64,000 nt of DNA from Nocardioides alcanivorans (lineage in GTDB: Bacteria; Actinomycetota; Actinomycetes; Propionibacteriales; Nocardioidaceae). Each line of letters starts with the position of its first letter. Position 1 is the stretch's first letter. A model generated the notes under the pieces. It had not been told where the DNA came from, made no database searches, and saw only the letters and a list, made by a program, of their open reading frames with translations. The stretch covers positions 61,014-125,013 of the forward strand of contig NZ_JAKGRW010000024.1 of NCBI RefSeq assembly GCF_021555175.1. The letters are read 5' to 3'. Of the stretch, positions 17,675 through 27,298 are shown one piece after another. Both the position numbers and the translations under genes were made by a program.

Positions 17675-18778
17675 TCATCCTGTCGGGAACGGATCGATGG
17701 TCCAGTTCGGCGACGTGGTGTCCCCGTCGTACTCGGCCCATCCGTCGTGGTCCCATGGGGCTCCGGCGGGAGGGTCGGCGTCATCCCAGCGCCATTGTCG
17801 CCAGTCGAGCGGCAGCCCGGAGCCGTACCGTCGTGCTGCGGCCCCCAGATGGTGGCCAGCGGGCGTCCGGTAGGACCACCAGTAGGAGGCTGCGTCTGCG
17901 CCACCCCAGGTGAAGCAGCGGCGGCTGAGCATCCGCTGTTCGATGAGCTCGTGGGCCTTCCCAGGCCATCCTTCTGGCAGTACGGAGGGCAATATCGCTT
18001 GGGAGAGGATATGGCTGTCAAGGTCAGCGGCGAGGAAGTAGAGCTGGTCGAGGTGCCGATCATCGTTCAGTCTTCCATGGCCGTCTACGCCCGTCTGCTG
18101 CGGTGCTTCGATCTCGCACTGCCTGCGGTACTTCCGGGCGGCCTTCGCGGCACGTGCTTCGAGGTATTCCACCAGGGCTCCCATCAACACGAGGCTCTTC
18201 GTTGAGGTGACCTTCGTGCCGAACGACAGGTCCCGACCGTGCGCAGCGCCGTGCCGGGAGAGCTTGCCGTAGAAGCCGGTCGAATCGACCGTCTCCCTGA
18301 ATGGTTCTCGCACGGTTGGCAAGTTCGTAGCGATACCGGCCAGCGTTGAGTCATCGAGGTAGGGATCGTTCGTTGCGTTGGAGAAGAAAGTGGCACCCGT
18401 GATGTCTCGTGTGAGCCCGTCGATCTGCGCGAGCGTGAGAAGCGTCGCGGCCGCATAGTTGCCGGCCTTGTGGCACTTCACGGCCTGGTCGATGAGGTTC
18501 CCACGTTGGAACTGGAGCCGTTGGAACTGGTGATCGATGTCCTTGCCGTACCGGCGAAGGGGGACCGCGACGTTCCGAAGGAACACTTCGCTCTCAGTGT
18601 GCCACTGCTCGGTGACCAGAGCGTCAATCTCGGCGGGGTCAGCGCCGCGGCGAGCGGACTCCACGATCTGTTGAGTGCCGCGCTGATGCCACAGCCCATA
18701 TGACGCCCACCCCAGCGGTGCGAGCACCTCGACCGCACGCCCGAGCAAGGCTTCCCGAGACAGCGCGAAGTACGTCAT
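17675..18778 (-). CDS. HEPN-like helical protein of unknown function
   Basis: About 367 residues if started at ATG 18778 (MTYFALSREALLGRAVEVLA); the open frame extends upstream, but that part overlaps the preceding gene. Most of the protein is predicted helical. The segment SRHGAAHGRDLSFGTKVTST, followed by LVLMGALVEYLEARAAKAAR, resembles the RxxxxH plus C-terminal helix of HEPN-like abortive-infection families ('NRHxxxHG' proteins). The C-terminal ~100 residues are rich in Trp and Asp (DWRQWRWDDADPPAG). It is the second gene of a two-gene unit. The defence role is inference. Confidence 0.55.
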   Translation of the reverse strand: MTYFALSREALLGRAVEVLAPLGWASYGLWHQRGTQQIVESARRGADPAEIDALVTEQWHTESEVFLRNVAVPLRRYGKDIDHQFQRLQFQRGNLIDQAVKCHKAGNYAAATLLTLAQIDGLTRDITGATFFSNATNDPYLDDSTLAGIATNLPTVREPFRETVDSTGFYGKLSRHGAAHGRDLSFGTKVTSTKSLVLMGALVEYLEARAAKAARKYRRQCEIEAPQQTGVDGHGRLNDDRHLDQLYFLAADLDSHILSQAILPSVLPEGWPGKAHELIEQRMLSRRCFTWGGADAASYWWSYRTPAGHHLGAAARRYGSGLPLDWRQWRWDDADPPAGAPWDHDGWAEYDGDTTSPNWTIDPFPTG

Positions 18779-18795
18779 CCATCGATTGTCCCAAC

Positions 18796-19309
18796 TCACA
18801 CGACCCGGGCCGACAACGACGCCCTGACGTGCACTACCCATGGCCGTTCGCTCGTGGCGTATCCCGTGAGCTTCCCGGGAGGCGTGCGCAATCGCTCCTG
18901 CCATGAGTGCTGCGCAACGTGCTTCGCGGTCGCACCGAGTTTTCTCAAGGACCAATCAAGTGCGTGCGCGATGTCGTTCTGGGTCGTGACCGAGACACGA
19001 GGCTCGGGCTTCACAGCTTGGGCGTGCCTTGAGACAGCCGGGGCTCAGCCAGTTGATGAAGGAGGGCTGATCTTCAGCTGGGACTGTTGACGTGACCCGT
19101 CCCTTGTCCAGGTCATCCAGCCCAGCCTGAACGGGGTCACGGAAGGCCTCGGCCTTGGCCTCGTGTGTCCGACGGTTTGCTTCGGTCTTGCGTAGTGCAA
19201 AGTCGGCGACCTCAGCGGCATCCTTGGCTTCGCTGTCCTCTACGGTGGCAGGGACGTACTCATGACCGTGTTCGGTGAGCGGGATGTCCTCGTCACGCCA
19301 ATAGACCAT
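18796..19309 (-). CDS. Hypothetical protein, upstream partner of the HEPN-like gene (frameshifted)
   Basis: Two overlapping minus-strand frames join into one ~170-residue protein if one G/C is removed near 19038-19043. The first part is MVYWRDEDIPLTEHGHEYVP to INWLSP. The second part is AVKPEPRVSVTTQNDIAHAL to the stop at 18796. It contains a charged helical region (EANRRTHEAKAEAFRDPVQ) and a basic segment GATAKHVAQHSWQERLRTPP. I do not recognise the family. It starts 23 bases downstream of the poxB-like stop and ends 18 bases before the HEPN-like start, suggesting co-transcription. Confidence 0.45.
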
Positions 19310-19332
19310 GGGGCGGTAGGCCCAGGGTGTCG

Positions 19333-21080
19333 TCAGCCGCGGGGCAGGTTGCGCATGTTGCTGCGCACCATGCTGACCGCTTCACCGGCACCACGATTGA
19401 GCACCACCTTGGACATCGCGGTGGCAAAGCCGAAGACCTGCTCCCCGGTGATCTTCGGGGGATCGAGAGTGCGTTGGGATCGGTGATGACCTCGACCAGC
19501 GCGGGACCGGCGTGCTGGAAGGCGGCGCGATATGCCGACTCCAGATCCTTGGGATCGGAGACCCGCTGCGCGTGGAAACCGATCGCTTCTGCAATCGCAG
19601 CGTAGTGCGTGTCTGGTACGTCGACACCGAAGTCGGGCAGCCCGTCGACGAGCATCTCCAGCTTGACCATCGCGAGTGTGGAGTTGTTGAAGACCACCAC
19701 CTTGACGGGCAAGCCTTGGGTGGCCACCGTGATCAACTCGCCGAGAAGCATGGACAGACCCCCGTCGCCCGAGACGGAGACGACCTGCCGGTCGGGGAAG
19801 GCCAGTTGGGCACCGATCGCGTGGGGGAGAGCATTGGCCATCGACCCGTGCAGGTAGGAGCCGATCAGTCGCCGGCTGCCCAACGGGCGGATGTAGCGCG
19901 CCGTCCACACGTTGCACATCCCGGTGTCGGCAGTGAAGACCGCGTCGTCGGCGGCCACCTCATCGAGCACGGAGGCGGCGTACTCCGGGTGGATCGGCAC
20001 CAGCTTGTCGGCCTTGCGGGTGTAGGCCCCAACGGACTTGTTCATCAACTTGTCGTGCTTCTTGAGCATCCGCTCAAGGAAACGGTCGTCGCTCTTCTCC
20101 TCGACCAGAGGCAGCAGGACGCGCAGTGTTGGGAGAACCTCGCCGTGGACCGGGAACTCCACGTGGGTACGCCGGCCGATCCGCTCGGGCGCGCGATCCA
20201 CTTGGGCTGTGCGCGCGTCGGGCAGGAACTGGTCGTAGGGGAAGTCGGTGCCGAGCAGGATGAGCAGGTCGGCGTCCTCGATTCCCTCCGCAGCCGCTCC
20301 GTAGCCGAGCAGGCCGGTCATGCCGATGTCGTAGGGATTGTCGTACTGGATGAAGTCCTTGCCACGCAGCGAGTGGCCGATCGGCGCCTTGGCGCGCGCC
20401 GCAAGGGCGATGACCTCGTCATGGGCACCCTCGACGCCCGCTCCGGCGAAGATGGCGACCTTCGACGCGGCATTGATCGCATCGGCGAGCCGCTGCACCG
20501 AGCTCGGGGACGGGGTGAGCTCGCCCGGCTCGATCGGCCTGCAATCCGGTGTCGGGGCCGTCGCCTCCAGATCGGCGATGTCTCCCGGCAGCGTCACCAC
20601 CGCCACACCCCGCCGGCCGAGAGCGTGGCGGATCGCCGCCTGGACGACGCGCGGCGCCTGGTCGGTGGTGCTCACCAACTCGGAGTAGACCGAGCACTCG
20701 GTGAAGATCCGATCAGGATGGGTCTCCTGGAAGTAGCCGCTGCCGATCTGGCGACTGGGGATGTGTGAGGCCAGGGCAAGGACTGGAGCGCCCGAGCGGT
20801 TGGCGTCGTAGAGGCCGTTGATCAGGTGCAGGTTGCCAGGACCGCAGGATCCGGCACAGACAGCGAGTCGCCCGGTGAGTTGGGCCTCCGCGGCGGCGGC
20901 GAAAGCGGCGGTCTCCTCGTGGCGGACGTGCACCCAGTCGATTCCGCCCCGGGCCGCGCCACCGGTGCGTCGTACGGCGTCAACGATCGGGTTGAGGCTG
21001 TCGCCCACGATGCCGTAGATGCGTTGCACCCCGGCTGCCTGCAACTGCTCCACGAACTGGCTGGCGAGTTCCTTGGCCAC
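19333..21080 (-). CDS. poxB: Thiamine-pyrophosphate-dependent pyruvate dehydrogenase (quinone)/pyruvate oxidase-like enzyme (frameshifted)
   Basis: About 582 residues after repair, GTG start at 21080 with AAAGGA upstream. It starts VAKELASQFVEQLQAAGVQR. The catalytic Glu lies in HVRHEETAAFAAAAEAQLTG, and the TPP-binding motif begins VSVSGDGGLSMLLGELITVA and ends at VVVFNNSTLAMVK. The C-terminal GEQVFGFATAMSKVVLNRGA matches PoxB-type membrane-proximal tails. The frame breaks near 19457-19461, where ATCCCCCG lacks one C (restored: LSIPPKITGEQVF). It would oxidatively decarboxylate pyruvate to acetate, passing electrons to quinone. It has no operon partner on its 5' side. Confidence 0.85.
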
Positions 21081-21236
21081 GGCAGGTCCTTTCGCTGGAT
21101 GCCCACCACTCAACCACAGGTGGTCCGAGGGGAGGAGGGGAAAGCTCCGGCAGTTGGCGACGCCGCCGATGGCGTGAGAGACCGTCGCGCCATGACTCGG
21201 CGTGAGCTTCCTTGACCCATCCGTCAGGGTTGAACC

Positions 21237-22283
21237 ATGACCTCCGCCGAGAGCACCTTCCTGACCGTCGCTGGCCCGAGCCAACTCCAGCAGGGGCGTG
21301 AGACCCTCACCGACCCGGGGCCTGGCCGTGTCTTCGTCGACATCACCTACACCGGGGTCTGCGGTACTGACGTGCACGGCTACACGGACGGATCGATGCT
21401 GCCACCGGCCGTCTTCGGCCACGAATGGACCGGCACGGTCAGCGCCATTGGCACCGGCGTCACCACCGTAGCCGTGGGACAGCGCGTCGTCGGGGGCGTG
21501 GGACCCGCCTGTGGACACTGCGCCCAATGCGTCGCGGGTCACGCCCGACAGTGCGACACCGTCTTCGCCGAGGCCAACGGGGTCGACCCCGAAGCACCTG
21601 CCCACGGCGCCTTCAGCACCCGCGTCGACGTGTCGCAACGGCGTGTCATCCCGGTTCCCGACGAGGTCACCGACATCGAGGCCGCCTTGGTGGAGCCGAC
21701 TGCGGTGACCTTCCACGCCGTACGTCGGACCGCGGCCGAGCACGGTGCCGTCGTCGTGGTCCAGGGTGCCGGACCGATCGGCCTGCTCACCGCGCAGCAC
21801 GCCCGTAACGCCGGTGCTGGGCATCTCATCGTCTCCGAACCCTCTGCTGCGCGGCGCGAGGTCGCCACCGGCCTCGGGTTCGCTGACGTCGTCGCCCCTC
21901 GCGACCTGCGCACCCGACTCGGCGTCGTCTCCAACGGCCTCGGGGCGGACGTCTTCTACGAGTGCGCCGGTGTCGCCTCCCTGCTGCAGCCCTCCGCCGA
22001 GTTCGTACGTCGAGGCGGCACCTTGGCGCTGCTCGGCTTCCCACTCACCGAATCGACCGTCAGCTATGGCGACTGGCAGCAGCGGGAGCTGCGGGTGGTC
22101 AGCTCGTTGGCCTACAACCACGAGGACTTCGTCGGCGCCATCCGTTCGATCGCCTCCGGTCGCGTCGATGTGACACCCCTGCACACCGGCACCTTCGCGC
22201 TCGATGACCTCGCCACCATCCTTGATGAACTCGACAGTGGGAAGAGCAACCACGCCAAGGTGCTGATCGATCCGCGACGCTGA
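21237..22283 (+). CDS. Zinc-dependent medium-chain alcohol dehydrogenase
   Basis: A 348-residue MDR-family dehydrogenase. The catalytic-zinc residues are in GVCGTDVHGYTDG and FGHEWTGTVSAIGTGV. The structural-zinc four-cysteine loop is CGHCAQCVAGHARQC. The nucleotide-binding motif is VVQGAGPIGLLTAQHARNAG. The sequence is closest in style to sorbitol/threonine dehydrogenase-like enzymes; the substrate cannot be read. It is divergent from the poxB-like gene, with 156 bases between them. Confidence 0.87.
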   Translation: MTSAESTFLTVAGPSQLQQGRETLTDPGPGRVFVDITYTGVCGTDVHGYTDGSMLPPAVFGHEWTGTVSAIGTGVTTVAVGQRVVGGVGPACGHCAQCVAGHARQCDTVFAEANGVDPEAPAHGAFSTRVDVSQRRVIPVPDEVTDIEAALVEPTAVTFHAVRRTAAEHGAVVVVQGAGPIGLLTAQHARNAGAGHLIVSEPSAARREVATGLGFADVVAPRDLRTRLGVVSNGLGADVFYECAGVASLLQPSAEFVRRGGTLALLGFPLTESTVSYGDWQQRELRVVSSLAYNHEDFVGAIRSIASGRVDVTPLHTGTFALDDLATILDELDSGKSNHAKVLIDPRR

Positions 22284-22353
22284 TCGGCAATCGACGGGTG
22301 GGATGGTCGCGCCGACGCCTTGGCGGGCGCCGGAGGGACCAGACCGACAGTGC

Positions 22354-22650
22354 TCAGTGGTGGGACGGCGCGGCGCCAGCACCTGGGACCTCGAACAGGA
22401 GGTCATCGGCGTAGCACCACCACCAGTCTTCCCCGGGTTCGAAGGAGCGCACGAGGGGATGGGAGGCGTTGCTGTGCCAGTGCGCGGTCGCGTGTCGGTT
22501 CGGTGAGCTGTCGCAACACCCGACGTGGCCACACGTCATGCACATCCGCAGATGCACCCACGTGTCCCCGCTGCGCAGGCAGTCCTCGCACCCGTTCGCG
22601 GATGGGGTCGTGTCCCTGACCAGCTCGAGATGTTCGCACGGGGTGCCCAT
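22354..22650 (-). CDS. UBP-type zinc-finger protein
   Basis: A 98-residue protein that is almost entirely a ZnF-UBP domain: CEHLELV, the pair in NGCEDCLRSGDTWVHLRMC, MTCGHVGCCDSSPNRHATAH and HWHSNASHPLVRSF provide the Cys/His ligands. It ends EPGEDWWWCYADDLLFEV, the usual C-terminal strand of these bacterial proteins. ATG at 22650 has AGGAG upstream. Bacterial UBP-finger proteins of this size are common in actinobacteria, but their function is not established. Confidence 0.85.
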   Translation of the reverse strand: MGTPCEHLELVRDTTPSANGCEDCLRSGDTWVHLRMCMTCGHVGCCDSSPNRHATAHWHSNASHPLVRSFEPGEDWWWCYADDLLFEVPGAGAAPSHH

Positions 22651-22910
22651 GGGCTCTCCTCCACTGGTCGACGGATCTCGACAGTAGCGCGGAACGGCCG
22701 ACGGGAACCACCGTCCTTCGTCGCGATCATCCTGCCTGGGCGAGGTTCTGTTCGGCCCGGAACGACCCGGTGACCAGCCCGACCGGGGTTGTCGGTACGC
22801 CGGTCTGCCAGCGCACCAGTGGTCCACCTCGGGGCCGACGACATGCGCAACGAGCGCGCAGGCGCGCTTGCGAGGTGACGCTTTCGCGACAAGACCGGGT
22901 GCAGTGAGGC

Positions 22911-23507
22911 TCAGCGACCTGCGAAGTGCAGGAAGACTGCCGCTACCCAGAGCCATCCGGGAACGATGAAGGCCCGTTGGATGAGACCGGTCCTTGGCGC
23001 GTCCCGTTCCCAGGCCTTGCCAAAGGCATCGAACGCGAACACCAAGGCGGCGGCAACGATTGCTGAGAGGGCCGTCCATGCCAGCCCTGGCATCACGAAC
23101 GCTGCGACTGCCGCCGCAGCGGGGAGCGAGAGGAACACCACCGCCCCTGCGTGGTCGTGCAGCTGGTGCTTCGTGGATAGGTCCACCGGGTCACCGTCGG
23201 CCGTGCCTGGCGGGTAGCCGCGCATCGGATCCATCCGGAACAGCCCCGAGGCCACCAGCGCGATGCCGAATATCGCCAAGATCGCGCCCAGCAACCAGCT
23301 TCGACCCGAAACGGCGACGGCAGCGCCACCGGCAGCGATCGCGCCACCGCAGAGGACAAAGTTCAGTGTCTGGATCCAGCCTCGACGGCTGAGGGCCAAG
23401 GCGCTGACCGGGTGCCGCAGCGGTGAGTAGCCGGACCGCGTCAGCCCGTCAACAAGGAAGATCAGCACGAAGAGCAGCGCGCCGCCGGCGCCGACGAAGT
23501 AGACCAT
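22911..23507 (-). CDS. DUF998-family multi-pass membrane protein
   Basis: A 198-residue protein with six hydrophobic segments and the DUF998 features: GYSPLRHPVSALALSRRGW, GLFRMDPMRGYPPGT and KHQLHDHAGAVVFLSL. The conserved His/Asp residues at the membrane boundary suggest an enzymatic or channel role in the family, but none is proven. A perfect inverted repeat, GTAGGA-GA-TCCTAC, lies about 70 bases upstream of the ATG and may be its operator. Confidence 0.8.
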   Translation of the reverse strand: MVYFVGAGGALLFVLIFLVDGLTRSGYSPLRHPVSALALSRRGWIQTLNFVLCGGAIAAGGAAVAVSGRSWLLGAILAIFGIALVASGLFRMDPMRGYPPGTADGDPVDLSTKHQLHDHAGAVVFLSLPAAAAVAAFVMPGLAWTALSAIVAAALVFAFDAFGKAWERDAPRTGLIQRAFIVPGWLWVAAVFLHFAGR

Positions 23508-23578
23508 TGGTGCTCCGTTTGCTCTTGGTCAACCTCTTTGCGGGTCAGGACCGGGGCTGCGCTCGTTCCAGGGTCTTC

Positions 23579-23592
23579 GTAGGAGATCCTAC
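23579..23592. promoter_or_regulatory. Palindrome upstream of the DUF998 gene
   Basis: GTAGGA-GA-TCCTAC is a perfect 6-bp-arm inverted repeat 72 bases upstream of the DUF998 start on the minus strand. It has operator-like symmetry, and no regulator gene is adjacent. The remaining part of 23508-23798 shows no gene I can support. Confidence 0.3.
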
Positions 23593-23798
23593 AGATGAAG
23601 CCGGACGAGCCCCGCGCCGTGCCGTGAGTCAGGTGGACAACCCGGCGACCATGAACGACAAGACGTCGCCCATGAGGTCGCGACTGGGCAGACCCAGCAG
23701 GAATGGCGTGGGCTGGCCGTCACTGAGGCGCGGCCCAATGCGCTGAGCTACGTCGTGAAAGCCAGTGGTGCTCCTCGGGCGACATCCGCGGGTGGTCC

Positions 23799-25439
23799 CT
23801 ACTCAGCAGGACCGCCCGCCGGCGGGCCATCGGGGAGTCCTTCGCCGTTGGGGCGTTGGCCGGCCGGGTCGCCACCGGGACCACCCATGCCCATGCCGGC
23901 CACGGCCTCGCCCGCCGTGGTGGTGCCGACGGTGGTGAGTCCGTCGGTCGATCCTCCGGTCGACAACCCGGTCTCGTCGCCGGGGTCGCCGGACATCACC
24001 TCGTAGTCCTCGCCGTTGGTGATCTCGTCGCTGGACACGATGACAGCCGATGCAGCGCTGTCGACGACGTACCGCACGACGACGGTGCCGTCGGCGCCCA
24101 CCACGGCGATCTGCTGGCCTGCGGCGACGCTGCTGTCGAGGTTCGCGGCCACGAATCCCTGCTCGGAATCGCTTGCGGGGAGTCTGCGAGGCCGCCCAGC
24201 GCCACGAGGGTTCCCCGTTGACGGCCAGGGCGCCGTTGACGTCGATACTGCCGTCGCCGCCACCGCGTGCGGCGGTCGACACGACCGTCGTACCCCCGGT
24301 GATGATGGTCGACCCGTTGGAGTCGATGCCGTCAGAGCCGGCAGTGACGGCGACGTCGCCGCCGGTGATCGAGATGAGTACGCCGTCCTGCGCCGCCTCG
24401 GTGGCCTCGCTTCCGTCGGTGGCGTTGAGCCCGTCGTCGTTCGCGGTCACGTCGACCGTTCCGCCGGCGATCGTGATCGTCGCAGCTTCAAGGCCCTCTT
24501 CGGACTTGATGACCCGCAGCGTGCCACCGGCGACGTTGATCGCACCGATGGCGTCGACCCCGTCGTCACCCGCGTCGATGATGACCGTGCCGGCGTCGAG
24601 CTGCACCCAGCCGAGCTCGCCCTCGGTCTCGTTGTCCGACTTCAACCCGTCGCCACCAGCGACCACGGTGACCGTGCCACCCTCGATGACCAGGTAGTCC
24701 TTGCCGCGAACGCCGTCGTCGGTGGCGGTGACCTCGACCTCGCCCGAGAGGATGACCAGACCGTCCTTGCTGGCGATACCGTCGTTGCTGTTGCCGCTCA
24801 CCTGCAACGAGCCGGTGCCGGCGATGGTGAGGTCGGCCATCGAGAACAACGTTGCGTTGGGGGCGTCGTCCTCTTCGTCGTCGGCGCCCGAGACCTTCGA
24901 GTCGGCGAGCTCATTGGTCGAGCCGTCGGCCAGGATCACCACGGCCTCGTCAGCCTCGGCGATCACCATGGGCGAGGTGTCGGACGAGGTGATGTCGACA
25001 CCGTCGAGCACGAGCTTGACCTTGCCCTCGCCGGTGCTGTTGACCACCACCTGGCCATCGGTGAGCTCTCCGGAGAGTAGGTAGGTGCCGGCTGCGGTGA
25101 TCGTGACGACATCGCCGTCCACACTCGCGCCGGAACCGTCGACCTTGCTGGCTCCGTCGGCCAGCGTCACGGTCGTGGCGCCGTCGGCCGACCAGTCGCC
25201 GTCGTCGGAGTCGGCGTGGGTGTCGGCGACCTCGACCGTGTTCGCGGTCAGCGAGGTGGCCGAGACGTTGCTGACCCCGCCGTGTGCCTGGATGCCCTCT
25301 GAGTCGGGGAGTCCGCGGCTCCCGCGCCACCACACGCACTTGCCAACATCAGCACCGCGATGGTGGACAGCGCGGCGGTGCGATGACGCCACGACGTACG
25401 TCGGGAGGTGGGAGGCGGGGACTGGAAGGTGTCGTTCAT
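23799..25439 (-). CDS. Carbohydrate-binding-domain (DUF4353-like) beta-helix lipoprotein (three frameshifts)
   Basis: About 547 residues after repair. AAGGAG precedes ATG 25439. The product has a signal with lipobox LASAC (Cys at about 36). The mature protein is a long array of short repeats, such as NDGIASKDGLVILSGEVEV and GDGLKSDNETEGELGWVQLD, typical of right-handed beta-helix 'carbohydrate-binding domain' proteins. The tail is rich in Gly and Pro. Three losses of one C (near 25310, 24207 and 24185) break the frame; repair gives AADSPDSEGIQAHGG, NGEPLVALGGLADSP and DSPASDSEQGFVAAN. It is the third gene of the DUF4956-VTC operon, a recurrent association with surface polyphosphate/CotH-type loci. 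Confidence 0.75.
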
Positions 25440-25485
25440 GGGATTGCTCCTTCGTGGTTCGGGTGGCGCTGCAGGCAGGGGAGGA

Positions 25486-26303
25486 TCAGGTGGCTCGGCG
25501 CAGGCCGAGGTGGCGGTCGAGGACGCGGTGCCACTTGAGGCGAGGAGGGACGAATCGAGCCCGGCCATGCCCACTCCGTACTTCGAGATCCGCAGGGGGC
25601 GGTGGCCGCGGGTCCAGAGGATCCGGTCGACGACCGACGGAGTCGAGCCGGTCTTGGTCTCGACGATCGCGAGACCCGGACGCTCGAGGTCCTGCGCGGT
25701 GCGCAACGAACTCCAACCCAGGTCCACGTCCACCGTCACCCGGCTGGCCGACGCAGGCAGGAAGAACGTGCTGCGCTGGTATCCCGTGGCGAGCACCGGG
25801 CGCAGTACGTCGGCGTGGCGGGCGCCGATGATGTCAGCGACGAAGTCGCGCCCCGCCGAGTTCAGCCCACTGACGCCGTACGCCGACCGGGCGGCGCTCG
25901 CGGCGGAGACGGTCTGGGCATCCGGATGGGCGATGCGTTGCTTGACCGTCTGGCCGCGACCCGCGCGGGTCTTCACTTCCAACCAGGTCGATGTGGTGCT
26001 GCCGAGCTCGTCGAGGTAGGCCCGGGTGCGCACCTTCCACCGCAGCCGGTGAGAGCGTCCGGCGCTGAGATAGCTCGCCAGGTTCGGGGTGTCGAGGTAG
26101 GCGGAGCGATAGCCGAAGGAGCGACGCCCGTCGATCTCCAACACCCGGGTGATCTCGGGCAGGTCGGCCAGCACCGCGTGTGCCTCGTGCAACGAGACGA
26201 CGTACTTGCGGTCGACGCGGGTGAGCAACTCGGCGCGCTCGACCAGTTCCTCGAGGCCGATCGGCTCGAAGCCCGACAAGCACTCGGCTGCCAGCGTCGT
26301 CAT
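25486..26303 (-). CDS. VTC-domain polyphosphate polymerase-like protein (frameshifted at 3' end)
   Basis: A 272-residue tunnel-fold (CYTH/VTC) protein. TRVDRKYVVSLHEAHAVL, GYRSAYLDTP, TWLEVKTRAGRGQTVKQR, VTVDVDLGW, LAIVETKTGS and SKYGVGMAGL supply the basic and acidic residues lining the VTC tunnel. In eukaryotic Vtc4 this domain makes polyphosphate from ATP. One C is missing near 25545-25548; repair gives GLDSSLPRLKWHRVLDRHLG and TGA at 25486 instead of run-through into the next gene. The ATG overlaps the DUF4956 stop (ATGA). Confidence 0.83.
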
Positions 26304-26887
26304 CGGATCATCTCCCGGGCGGGAGCCGTGTCCGGAGTGCGTGTGGTGTCGGCCGAGCGGTGGCGAACGTCGACCAGCGTGGTGTCGTTGACCAGATCGG
26401 TGCGCAACACCTTGACGCCGAGCACCGTGGTGGCGAGCAGCTTCTCGAGGTGTGCGACCAGCGCCGTGCGGTCGACGTACGCCCGGTCCAGCAGGAGCTG
26501 CTGCGAGCTGGCCCGCACCAGCAGCGGGCTGTCGCCGACCAGGACCGCGGCCACGACGCCGCCGACCAAGGCCAGGTGCGACCAGGAGGCCGTGCCGCCG
26601 AGCCCGCAGAGCAGGCCGATCGCGAGCGAGGCGAAGTAGTAGGCGACGTCGCTGTGGCTCAACTCCTCCGAACGCAGTCTGATGATCGACAGGACGCCGA
26701 AGAGGCCCAGCCCGAGACCGGCTCCGATCGCCGAACTGCTCAGCACCGACGCCACCGCCAGCACCCCCACATTGACGGTGAGGAAGGCGACGATCAGCTC
26801 GGGGCGCTTGTGGCGGGGCAGGAACAGGCCGAAGACGAGCACACAGATGGCGACGAGGTCGAGTGCGTAGAGCGAATATGAAGGCAT
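26300..26887 (-). CDS. DUF4956 membrane protein
   Basis: A 195-residue protein with about four membrane helices in the first 120 residues (YALDLVAICVLVFGLFL, ELIVAFLTVNVGVLAVASVL and others). The conserved cytoplasmic segment FGVLSIIRLRSEELSHSDVA is diagnostic of DUF4956, and a soluble C-terminal domain follows. ATG 26887 is preferred over an upstream TTG because AGGAG precedes it. It is first in the operon with the VTC-domain protein and the beta-helix lipoprotein, so it probably anchors or feeds the polymerase (inference). Confidence 0.82.
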   Translation of the reverse strand: MPSYSLYALDLVAICVLVFGLFLPRHKRPELIVAFLTVNVGVLAVASVLSSSAIGAGLGLGLFGVLSIIRLRSEELSHSDVAYYFASLAIGLLCGLGGTASWSHLALVGGVVAAVLVGDSPLLVRASSQQLLLDRAYVDRTALVAHLEKLLATTVLGVKVLRTDLVNDTTLVDVRHRSADTTRTPDTAPAREMIR

Positions 26888-26993
26888 GGTTTCGGGACTC
26901 CTGATCGACGTTTCGTTGAACAATCAGAAGTAAGCCAGCGATGGATGTCCTTGAGCCCTCACCTGCCTGTGCGCTTCCTGTGCGTCGGGTTTC

Positions 26994-27298
26994 TTGGCGG
27001 GTGGCAGGCGGGGTGCGGGGTGTGCGCCTGACCCGGGTCTCGTTGGTGGGGCAGCCCGACGGTCGTATGCCGAGGGTGGCGAGCCCGGGGCTGCCGTCGC
27101 CGAGAGACTCGGGAGGAGCAGGGCATCACCCAGAAGGAACTCGCCAACCGAATGGCCATCACGCGGCCGGCGATCTCCACCCTCAAGTCCGGTGACCTGG
27201 ACCGTTCGGGCATCGCCACGCTCAAGGCCCAGATCGAGGCTCTCAACGGGCTGTCGAGGTCACTGCTCCCGAACGTCCGGCACCGCGACGAGACTTGA
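26994..27298 (+). pseudogene. XRE/HigA-like helix-turn-helix antitoxin, frameshifted orphan
   Basis: Two plus-strand frames together encode a HigA-like protein: EPGAAVAERLG in one frame, then EQGITQKELANRMAITRPAI and GDLDRSGIATLKAQIEALNG, ending at TGA 27296. The second part is a clear lambda-repressor-type HTH followed by the usual C-terminal helix. Adding one G after CTCGGG at 27111-27113 fuses them as AERLGEEQGITQKEL. The N-terminus is unclear and no HigB toxin is recognisable upstream. The 3' end overlaps the oppositely oriented Gfo/Idh gene by about 39 bases. It is either a sequence error or a decayed antitoxin. Confidence 0.55.

Noticed and set aside
19293..22532. A 1079-codon minus-strand open frame
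   Set aside because: Only the part from 21080 downstream is a real TPP enzyme; the upstream 480 codons lie antisense to the zinc alcohol dehydrogenase and have no protein-like content.
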